Origin: Nocardiopsis sp. JB363
GTDB lineage: Bacteria; Actinomycetota; Actinomycetes; Streptosporangiales; Streptosporangiaceae
Assembly (NCBI RefSeq): GCF_900143625.1
Contig: NZ_FRFF01000133.1
Coordinates: forward strand, 62,001-126,000
Reading direction: 5' to 3'
DNA: 64,000 nt
Part shown: positions 52,701-58,887 of the stretch, in pieces
How positions within the stretch are numbered: the stretch's first letter is position 1
Layout of the letters: each line of letters begins with the position of its first letter
Position numbers and translations under genes: made by a program
The notes under the pieces: generated by a model
Seen by the model: only the letters and a program-made list of their open reading frames with translations
Told to the model about the DNA's origin: nothing
The model's database searches: none

Positions 52701-53049
52701 GGTTCTTAAACTGAGCGAAGCCTTGGCGACCACCCCGGCATCGAGGAAGGTACTCACGTCACTATCAGGGGTACGTCTCCTGGAGTTGCTGCATGGTAAG
52801 GCGATCATGCGACCACCCGCGTGGCTTCGGGACATGCCGCGCCTGCGAACACTGCGAGCAACTGGGTCAGGGGACGTGGACCTGACCGACCTAGCCGGGG
52901 CGACCGGCCTCACCATCGAAATCAGCGCATTCGGACGCCGGAACGTCATCGGGGCCAAAGCACTCGGACCCGGATCTCGAGTGATTCACGAACGTCCAAC
53001 CGCATTGTTCAGAAGTTTTCAGCGGAAGAGACCAAAACCGTCTCGGTAG
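49738..53049 (+). CDS. NACHT-domain ATPase with N-terminal helical and C-terminal leucine-rich regions (bacterial NLR-like)
   Basis: A 1103-residue STAND-type NTPase. Residues 1-225 are all-helical without a recognised enzymatic effector, resembling the helical N-terminal domains of actinomycete NACHT proteins. The NACHT ATPase has Walker A GPAGSGKTT (276-284), Walker B GIVLLDGVDELP (355-366; Asp360, Asp363, Glu364) and a sensor YVVTTRPG near 395. Winged-helix and helical parts run to about 770. From about 780 to 1060 come irregular leucine-rich repeats (LPQLVSLILW, MPSLRILSCLG, SPLEQLHLSH, MTDLKKLGFG). The 3' part is poorer in GC than the rest. Start GTG 49738 has GGAG at good spacing. Bacterial NACHT proteins of this layout can act in anti-phage defence; here that is inference. 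Confidence 0.9.
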   Translation: MFEAALKLGVAVVKAACGIWIGNPLAESAATTVADLVQEKVTGSREQRRLKRRFDEIEESVAERVLGYLDHEFRGLAENEREAAVLAVADTFDKAGLTDRTLFEQDLDPLYLERYLRAKAPRATRDLSQAAVALYDRVLPEACAYVMATLSALPRFQTGAFTELLRRETLLLGKVEELLDRVPRQEELAGRERDADAAFLTAYRRKAAERWDVLELFGTEAGTRRYPLSTAYLSLRVSGEWRERNLDLFNHDSPYPTGDLRVEQVLALHRRTFLRGPAGSGKTTLLRWVGVRAGQGDFPETMSSWTGSVPFLVPLREYVERELPEPADFVRHTGRHLADQAPAGWATKVMSEGRGIVLLDGVDELPQSRREAARRWLSGLLTDFPDCRYVVTTRPGAASESWLDTEGFTATELQPLGEEDVRAFIHHWHEAVRGEVTEENEREVLTRHEAELTRKVLGQRHLRSIASTPLLCALLCALHRDRHTSLPRDRMEVYEAALAMLLKERDHQRGVPGVDLSRRELVLLLQELAKWLILNGSSDAPITTVKRQVGRLLAGMHHIEEGSEEVFTHLRVRSGLLQCPTVDRVSFLHRTFEEYLAAKALVEEDSLPLLVKHAHDDQWHEVVVMAAGHATPAQREELVTGLLERADQVKKHHDRLLLVAFACLETSHQLAERLHSEVTERVQSILPPRTKEHVHTLNLVGEAALPLLARTPPTNAREAAKSIKAASRIGGPSSYSVIEQALPFRSRDVFYAAREAWERDPSSELAEVLLADTLTTYPYVFPIRAEHLNLVAPHIGAIEQFVLKGHGNDSIETLSKLPQLVSLILWPGSSDERWEIDLDPLRGMPSLRILSCLGQTSSSGIAPLTESPLEQLHLSHPDPISDLGLLSEMTDLKKLGFGYGLPQESLRDLLPVEPLNEFSIHHETTLSGLDYLSTAPDSMGGVQLLGCPELNNIEGLVSQSGSLTDFFYYGEVNPKLDLSSLRELPLLEVLKLSEALATTPASRKVLTSLSGVRLLELLHGKAIMRPPAWLRDMPRLRTLRATGSGDVDLTDLAGATGLTIEISAFGRRNVIGAKALGPGSRVIHERPTALFRSFQRKRPKPSR

Positions 53050-53313
53050 TGCCGGCCGCCTGTCGACGGAGCGCCGAGCGGGTGAAGTCCGGCGGAGAAG
53101 AGACGTGGGTGGGTCCACCGTGAAAATGGCCCAAGGACCCCTTTACCGGTGGCCTTCGGCACTTGTGTCGGGTGGAGTGACAGCTCGGGGAAGTGGCTGG
53201 TCAGAGGGGGTGATCTGGGGCACGTCGCTGTTCGTGGGGCCGAGTCGAACCCGTACAGACCGCCCATAGACTCGGTTGTGGAACCTTTGGACAGCAGCCG
53301 GAAAGAGTCCCCC

Positions 53314-55071
53314 ATGAGTGAGACAGACGGCGACCACTTCGATCCTCACGAACACGACCGGCTGTCCCTGCCCCAGGTTCGGCTGGACGACCTGCTCGAC
53401 GAGGTCCGGTCCCGATTGACCGAGATCTCCCGCAAACAGGAACGCATCCACACCCTTCTGGAAGCGGTCATCTCCATCGGTGAGGGTCTCGAACTGGATC
53501 CCCTCCTGCTACGGATCACCGAGACCGCCACCGGACTGGTGAACGCGCGCTACGGGGCCCTGGGGGTGATCGGACCCGACGGGAACATGAGTCGGTTCAT
53601 CCCGGTGGGCCTGGACCCCCACGAGATCTCCTGCATCGATCACTGGCCCAGGGGCGAAGGCATCCTCGGGCTGCTCATCAAGGAACCCGAACCGCTGCGG
53701 CTCAAGGAAGTGAGCGACCACCCCGAGTCGCGAGGGTTCCCCGCGGGCCACCCGCCGATGCACACCTTCCTGGGGGTGCCGATCCGCATCCGCGACAAGG
53801 TGTTCGGCAACCTCTACATGACCGACAAGGCCGACGGCACGGAGTTCACCGGCGACGACGAACTCCTGATGCGCGCCCTGGCGACGGCCGCGGGCACCGC
53901 CATCGAGAACGCCCAGTTGTTCGCTCAGACCCAGAGCCGTGAGACCTGGTTGGACGCCTCCGGGCAGATCACCACCCGGTTGCTGTCCGGGGCCGCACCC
54001 GAGGAGGTGCTGCGCCTGGTGGCGCGCCGGGCCCGGGTGATGGCGCAGTCCGACATCGCGGTGATCGCCATGCCCGGGGAGGACCCCGAGACCCTCACGG
54101 TGCGGGTGTGGGACGGCCCCGAGGACCAGTGCGAGTCCCTGGCGGCCGGGGCGCGCGGAGCGACCCTGACCCGGGCCGAGGACACCCTGCTGGGCCGGGT
54201 CTACCTGAGCGGCACCCCGCTACAGACGGACGTGTCCGAGTTCGAGCACCTCGGGGTCGGTTTCCTCACCCGGATGGGGGTCGGTCCCGTCCTGGTGCTG
54301 CCGTTCGGTCCGCCCGACGGCGCCCGGGGCGTGCTCGTGCTGGCTCGGGACAGCGGCCGGGAGGACTTCCAGGGCAGCTGGTTGAACATGTTGTCGTCGT
54401 TCGCGAACCAGGCGGCGGTCGCCCTGGAGTTGGCCGAGGCACGCCTGGACTCGGAACGGTTGAGCGTGTTGGAGGACCGGGACCGGATCGCCCGCGACCT
54501 GCACGACACGGTCATCCAGCGGCTGTACGCCACCGCGATCACGTTGATGGGCACGGTGCGACGGATCGACGACGCGACCTCCGCCAAACGGGTGCAGGGC
54601 GCGGTGGACGACCTGGACGACACCATCCGGCAGATCCGGTCGACCATCTTCGCCCTGCAGAGTTCGGGTGAGGACGACTCCTCGTGGTTGCGTTCGCGGG
54701 TGCTGGAGTTGGTCAACACCTCCGCGGAGACGTTGGGCTTCGCGCCCAGGCTGCTCACCCAGGGCCCGGTGGACAACGCCGTGGACGAGCGGGTGGGCGA
54801 GCATCTGATTCCGGTGCTGCGGGAACTGCTGTCCAACGTGGCCCGGCACTCGGGGGCGACCACGGTGGACGTGGAACTGTCGGTGGACAACGGTGAGGTG
54901 GTGTTGCGGGTGTCCGACAACGGCCGCGGCATCCCCGAGGGGGTGGCGCGCAGCGGGTTGCGCAACCTGGCCTCGCGCGCCGAGGAACTGGGCGGTGCGA
55001 TGGCGGTGGCCTCCGGCCCCGGCGAGGGCACGGTGGTGGAGTGGTCCGCGCCCGTCCAGCGTGAGGAATAG
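53314..55071 (+). CDS. DosS/DevS-like GAF sensor histidine kinase
   Basis: A 585-residue kinase co-linear with mycobacterial DosS/DosT. Two GAF domains (about 50-200 and 225-375) are followed by a HisKA_3 domain with phospho-acceptor His397 (RIARDLHDTVIQRL) and a C-terminal HATPase (NGRGIPEG, SGLRNLASRAEELGG). In the first GAF, GHPPMHTFLGVPIR places His146 exactly where DosS has its heme-ligating His149, so a heme-based O2/NO/CO or redox sensor is predicted. The start is ATG 53314 with GGAAAGAG upstream. Its cognate regulator is most likely the DosR-like protein encoded convergently 2 kb downstream, beyond the TnpB-like gene. Confidence 0.9.
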   Translation: MSETDGDHFDPHEHDRLSLPQVRLDDLLDEVRSRLTEISRKQERIHTLLEAVISIGEGLELDPLLLRITETATGLVNARYGALGVIGPDGNMSRFIPVGLDPHEISCIDHWPRGEGILGLLIKEPEPLRLKEVSDHPESRGFPAGHPPMHTFLGVPIRIRDKVFGNLYMTDKADGTEFTGDDELLMRALATAAGTAIENAQLFAQTQSRETWLDASGQITTRLLSGAAPEEVLRLVARRARVMAQSDIAVIAMPGEDPETLTVRVWDGPEDQCESLAAGARGATLTRAEDTLLGRVYLSGTPLQTDVSEFEHLGVGFLTRMGVGPVLVLPFGPPDGARGVLVLARDSGREDFQGSWLNMLSSFANQAAVALELAEARLDSERLSVLEDRDRIARDLHDTVIQRLYATAITLMGTVRRIDDATSAKRVQGAVDDLDDTIRQIRSTIFALQSSGEDDSSWLRSRVLELVNTSAETLGFAPRLLTQGPVDNAVDERVGEHLIPVLRELLSNVARHSGATTVDVELSVDNGEVVLRVSDNGRGIPEGVARSGLRNLASRAEELGGAMAVASGPGEGTVVEWSAPVQREE

Positions 55072-55284
55072 CCTCTGGGGGGGTTCTCATCTGTTCGTGT
55101 GCGCGGTCACATGAGTGTGCGTGAACGTACACGAGCGAACACGTCGAACCACTCCGCCCGCGAAGAGTGTGGGAACCGGATCCGAGCGGTGCGCACCCCC
55201 ACCCCCGGGCGGAGGAGTTTCCCGGTTCGTGCCACACCCACCCCCGGAGGTGGCTAGCGTGAGATTCGAACACGGGAACCGAAC

Positions 55285-56958
55285 ATGGCCAGGGACGGGG
55301 GTGGCAAGCGAGTGGCAAGCACCGACCAGCGGGGTCTACGACCGATCGCGGCTCCCTACCTGGTTCCGGGGCCGACCGGTGTGGCCGTGCGCACCCGCCT
55401 CAAGCACCTGACCTCGCAGGATGAGAAGGTGCTGCGGCTGGTCGGCGCACACTTGGGGTCGCTGGCCGCCACCGACCTCAAGGCCCGCTGTGCTGATGGC
55501 CTGGACCACGACAGCCACACGTGGGCGGAGCGTAAACGCCACCTGACCCCGGAGTGCTCCTCCCGGTGGGCGGGGTCGATCACCAAGGCCACCCACGACC
55601 AGTGGGCGCTGGCCCGGCGTGGCCAGGTGGCGCACCTGCGCTCTGTGGAAGCCGGGATCGCCACGCTCCGCCACCGGCTGTCGTTGCCGGTCGGGACCAA
55701 AGGCACCAAGAAGAGGCCGGGCGGCTACCGATCCAAGCAGGAGTGGCACGCCAAGTCCCGGCGCCTGGCCACCTTGCAGGAGCGGCTCGCCACGGTGCGG
55801 GCCGACTTCGAGGCCGGTGTGGTGCGCGTGGTACGTGGCGGTAAGCGCTTGGCCCGCAATCGCCACCACCTGGACGCCACGGGTTTGAACCAATCTCAGT
55901 GGCGTGAGCGATGGCAAGCGGCCCGTTGGTTCCTTCAGGCCGATGGAGAGTCCGGCAAACGATTCGGGAACGAGACGATCCGCATCACCCCGCAGGGTGA
56001 GGTCTCGATCAAACTCCCGGCCCCGCTGGCCGGGTGGGCGAACGCCCCGCACGGCCGGTACCGGCTCTCGGGAACGGCCGTTTTCGCCCACCGAGGCCAG
56101 GAGTGGGCCGAGCGGGTGGAAGCGAATCGGGCGGTGGCCTACCGGGTGCACCATGATGTGGAACGCGGGCGCTGGTACATCACCGCCTCATGGCAGATCC
56201 CGACCACACCGCAGATCCCCCTTCGAGCCCTCCTGGCCCAAGGGGTGATCGGTGTAGACACCAACGCCGACCACCTGGCCGCCTGGCGTCTGGACACCCA
56301 CGGCAACCCCATCGGGGACCCGCGCCGCTTCGACTACGCGTTGTCCGGCACCGCCTCCCATCGCGACGCCCAGGTCCGCCACGCCCTCACCCGACTGTTG
56401 CGCTGGGCGCAAAGCTGTGGTGTGCAAGCGATCGCGGTGGAGGACCTGGACTTCACCGACTCCAAGAGTCGGGAGAGGCACGGCCGTAGGAAACGGTTCC
56501 GGCAGGTCATCTCCGGGATGCCCACGGCCAGGCTGCGTGCTCGGCTGACCTCGATGGCCGATGCCACCGGTATCGCGATCATCGCCGTGGATGCGGCCTA
56601 CACCTCCAGGTGGGGTGCCCAGCACTGGCAAAAACCCACCACCAGCAAGAAACGTCAGACCTCCGGTCATGATGCGGCGAGCATCGCGATCGGGCGACGC
56701 GCCCAAGGGCACCCGATCCGGCGACGGACGGCACCGCCCCGCACCCACCGGAGTGATGGGTGCGGGCCTCGGACCGTCCAGGCCGAACCGGGAGCTCGTG
56801 GGGATGAGGGAATCCGCCACCCCGGTTTGGAACGCGCACATGATGCGCGCACCCCGACCTTGGGGGAACGAGAACGCGGAGGACCAGCGCATCCAACACC
56901 GTTCGGGGTGCGCGCAGGACCAGGGGCGGCATCGGATGTCACTCCTGCACACTGCTGA
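55285..56958 (+). CDS. TnpB-related protein (IS200/IS605 OrfB family) without zinc ribbon
   Basis: A 557-residue TnpB-like protein. The RuvC-like nuclease triad is intact: Asp325 in GVDTNADHL, Glu386 in AIAVEDLDF and Asp463 in GHDAASIAI. Where TnpB normally has a four-cysteine zinc finger between the last two motifs, this protein has AYTSRWGAQHWQKP with no cysteines. The N-terminal 300 residues are basic and helical; the last 90 residues are Pro/Arg/Gly-rich and probably disordered. No TnpA gene is near. It belongs to the TnpB-related accessory class found alone in actinomycetes. RNA-guided cleavage is known for canonical TnpB, not for this class. It lies between a DosS-like and a DosR-like gene. 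Confidence 0.83.
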   Translation: MARDGGGKRVASTDQRGLRPIAAPYLVPGPTGVAVRTRLKHLTSQDEKVLRLVGAHLGSLAATDLKARCADGLDHDSHTWAERKRHLTPECSSRWAGSITKATHDQWALARRGQVAHLRSVEAGIATLRHRLSLPVGTKGTKKRPGGYRSKQEWHAKSRRLATLQERLATVRADFEAGVVRVVRGGKRLARNRHHLDATGLNQSQWRERWQAARWFLQADGESGKRFGNETIRITPQGEVSIKLPAPLAGWANAPHGRYRLSGTAVFAHRGQEWAERVEANRAVAYRVHHDVERGRWYITASWQIPTTPQIPLRALLAQGVIGVDTNADHLAAWRLDTHGNPIGDPRRFDYALSGTASHRDAQVRHALTRLLRWAQSCGVQAIAVEDLDFTDSKSRERHGRRKRFRQVISGMPTARLRARLTSMADATGIAIIAVDAAYTSRWGAQHWQKPTTSKKRQTSGHDAASIAIGRRAQGHPIRRRTAPPRTHRSDGCGPRTVQAEPGARGDEGIRHPGLERAHDARTPTLGERERGGPAHPTPFGVRAGPGAASDVTPAHC

Positions 56959-56984
56959 GGAACGGTTGATCGGGTTCCGCGGCC

Positions 56985-57008
56985 GGCTTCGAGAGACGCC
57001 TCGAAGCC
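56985..57008 (+). other. Hairpin just downstream of TnpB-like gene (possible element end or guide-RNA part)
   Basis: GGCTTCGAG at 56985-56993 pairs perfectly with CTCGAAGCC at 57000-57008 around a 6-nt loop, 26 bp after the stop codon. In IS200/IS605 elements subterminal hairpins and the guide (omega) RNA lie at this place. No matching left-end hairpin could be defined with confidence. Confidence 0.4.
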
Positions 57009-57037
57009 CCGACGCCCCGACGCCCCAGCAGAACGGG

Positions 57038-57077
57038 AGGAGCCGGGCCGCCCCCTTCTCGGGGTGGTCCGGCTCCT
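57038..57077. terminator. Strong bidirectional terminator between TnpB-like and DosR-like genes
   Basis: A 17-bp stem with two G-T pairs (57038-57054 with 57061-57077), loop CTTCTC. It lies 17 bp beyond the stop codon of the minus-strand regulator. Confidence 0.8.
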
Positions 57078-57094
57078 GGTTCGGTCCGTGCGGG

Positions 57095-57751
57095 TCAGGT
57101 GGTCTGGGTCATGGACAGACGCACCGCGTAGGCGGCCGCCTGGGTACGACGGGCCATGCCGAGCTTGGCCAGGACTCGGGACACGTAGTTCTTCACGGTC
57201 TTCTCCGCCAGGTACATCCTGGCGCCGATCTCCCGGTTGGTGAGTCCCTCACCGATGAGCTCCAGGACACGACGTTCCTGTTCGGTGAGCTCGCTGAGCG
57301 GGTCCTTGCGGCCGGCCTCGTCACGTAGTCGCTTGAGCATGCGCGCGGTCGACTCCGGGTCCAGCAGGGACCGCCCCTGGGCGACCGTGCGGACGGCGCC
57401 GACGAGGTCGGTTCCGTGGATCTGCTTGAGGATGTAGCCGGCGGCACCCGCCATGACCGCCCCGTAGAGGGCCTCATCGTCGGAGTAGGACGTGAGCATG
57501 AGCATGTGGGTGTCGGGGAGCATCGACCGGATCTCCCGGCAGACGGTGACACCGTCACCGTCGGGGAGTCGCACGTCGAGCACGACCACGTCGGGTTGGA
57601 GCGCGGGCACCCTGGCGAGGGCCTGCGCGGCGGTGCCGGCCTCGCCGACCACCTCGATGCCCTCCTCGTCGTCGAGGAGTGACCCCACGCCTCTCCGGAC
57701 GATCTCATGGTCGTCGACCAGGAACACCCGGATCGATTTGTCGCCGCCCAT
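57095..57751 (-). CDS. DosR/DevR-like NarL-family response regulator
   Basis: A 218-residue regulator closely matching mycobacterial DosR in layout and motifs. The receiver has the acidic pair Asp13-Asp14, phospho-acceptor Asp59 (VVLDVRLPDGDG), Thr87 and Lys109 (YILKQIHG). The LuxR-type HTH (about 150-205) contains LTEQERRVLELIGEGLTNREIGARM and LAEKTVKNYVSRVLAKLGMARRTQAA, the last being nearly the DosR recognition helix. The ATG at 57751 has GGAGG upstream; a longer open frame in the promoter region is not coding. It is divergent from a PNPOx-fold gene and convergent with the TnpB-like and DosS-like genes. Confidence 0.9.
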   Translation of the reverse strand: MGGDKSIRVFLVDDHEIVRRGVGSLLDDEEGIEVVGEAGTAAQALARVPALQPDVVVLDVRLPDGDGVTVCREIRSMLPDTHMLMLTSYSDDEALYGAVMAGAAGYILKQIHGTDLVGAVRTVAQGRSLLDPESTARMLKRLRDEAGRKDPLSELTEQERRVLELIGEGLTNREIGARMYLAEKTVKNYVSRVLAKLGMARRTQAAAYAVRLSMTQTT

Positions 57752-58092
57752 CAGGTGCGCACCTCCATAGCACTGGTGACCTGAGGCGGCGGCGCCGCCT
57801 TGGGTCATGGGCTTTTCGCCGCCTGTTGTGGTGCACCATCGGGCGGTTCCGAGCCGTGTGTTCGCCCCCGACCCGAAAGCTCGGACCAGGTGTGACCACC
57901 CTATCCGTGGGCGACCGCCACGAGAGGGGGCGAACGTCCCCTCCTGCTGGGGGCCTGTGTCCCGGTGGGCAGCGCCCAAGTGGGGACCTTCGCCGTGACT
58001 CAGGGGATCACGGACCCTGTTCTGGTGTTCGCGGCCCCGAGATGATAAGGAGGACAGGTAGCGGGAAGGCACCGGATTTCGGGGGGCTTGTC
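57752..58092. promoter_or_regulatory. Divergent promoter region of DosR-like and PNPOx genes with candidate DosR boxes
   Basis: A 341-bp non-coding region. GGGGCCTGTGTCCC (57950-57963) matches the mycobacterial DosR core GGGACTTTAGTCCC at 10 of 14 bases, including the GGG and GTCCC ends. GGGACCTTCGCCGT (57983-57996), 33 bp away, matches at 9 of 14. TGATAA near 58045 could be a -10 for the plus-strand gene. Box identity is inferred by eye. Confidence 0.45.
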
Positions 58093-58623
58093 ATGGTGGG
58101 AACGAGCGGTGCCGACGCGTCCGCGAATGGGCGGGATCCGGAGGTGGGGCCGACCCCGACCCCGGAACGACGCAGGGCGTCGGAGGAGTTCGCGGGCCCG
58201 GACCCGGCCACCGACGATCAGGGCTCGTCCACCGTCCTGGAGCGTCAGGCGTGCCTGAACCTGTTGGCCACACGGGACATCGGGCGAGTGGCCTTCACCG
58301 TCGACGGGGACGCCGCGCCGACGGTGTTGCCCGTCAACTACTTGCTACTCAACGACACCATCGTGTTCCGTTCGACGTTGGCCGGCACCATCATGCGCTA
58401 CGCGCGCGGGTACACGGCTTTCCAGGTCGACCGTCTCGACGAGGAACACCGGGTGGGGTGGAGCGTGCTGTGTTCGGGGCGTTGCCGTTGGGTTCGTCAT
58501 GACGGGGAGCTGGGACGCATCCCGCAGGGTCGTATGCCGCAGCCATGGGTGGCCGGTCCGCGGGATCAGGTCCTGAAGCTCGTCCCGGCCCGGATCAGTG
58601 GCCGGGAGATCCACCGGCCCTGA
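58093..58623 (+). CDS. Pyridoxamine 5'-phosphate oxidase-fold (flavin/F420-type split-barrel) protein
   Basis: A 176-residue protein. After a 45-residue acidic, low-complexity N-terminus, residues 47-170 form a split-barrel of the PNPOx family (LERQACLNLLATRDIGRVAFTVDGDAAPTVLPVNYLLLND, then IVFRSTLAGT and VLCSGRCRWV). Such small members bind flavin or F420 and often belong to hypoxia or dormancy regulons. GGGGGG precedes the ATG at 58093. The divergent position to a DosR-like regulator and two DosR-box-like sequences support that link. The reaction is unknown. Confidence 0.8.
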   Translation: MVGTSGADASANGRDPEVGPTPTPERRRASEEFAGPDPATDDQGSSTVLERQACLNLLATRDIGRVAFTVDGDAAPTVLPVNYLLLNDTIVFRSTLAGTIMRYARGYTAFQVDRLDEEHRVGWSVLCSGRCRWVRHDGELGRIPQGRMPQPWVAGPRDQVLKLVPARISGREIHRP

Positions 58624-58642
58624 CAGTCCGAACACGTACGTG

Positions 58643-58687
58643 GGTCGGGTGGCCGGATCCGGACGGATCCGACCACCCGACCTTTTT
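58643..58687 (+). terminator. Rho-independent terminator after PNPOx gene
   Basis: GGTCGGGTGG at 58643-58652 pairs with 58673-58682, and the inner GGATCC copies extend the stem to about 17 pairs with one mismatch. CCTTTTTG follows (five T, 58683-58687). Confidence 0.85.
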
Positions 58688-58887
58688 GTTCGTTCCGTCG
58701 CTTTTGCGGGTATCGATGGCGGCATGGGAGTGCAAAGCCGGTTCCCGCTTCGGTGCGTCCCCCTTCGACGGGGCCGTGCCGCGGAGACCATGCCGGCATG
58801 CGCCATCGACCGGTTCGTTCCTCCTCGTCCCGCGACCGCCACCAACGTCCCCACATGTGCGGACCCACCGTCTCCGGGGCCGCCGTG

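Noticed and set aside
55238-57008. Complete IS200/IS605 element with defined ends
   Set aside because: A right-side hairpin (56985-57008) and a weak left hairpin (55238-55253) can be drawn, but they do not match each other, no target-site sequence is evident and TnpA is absent, so element borders are not supported.
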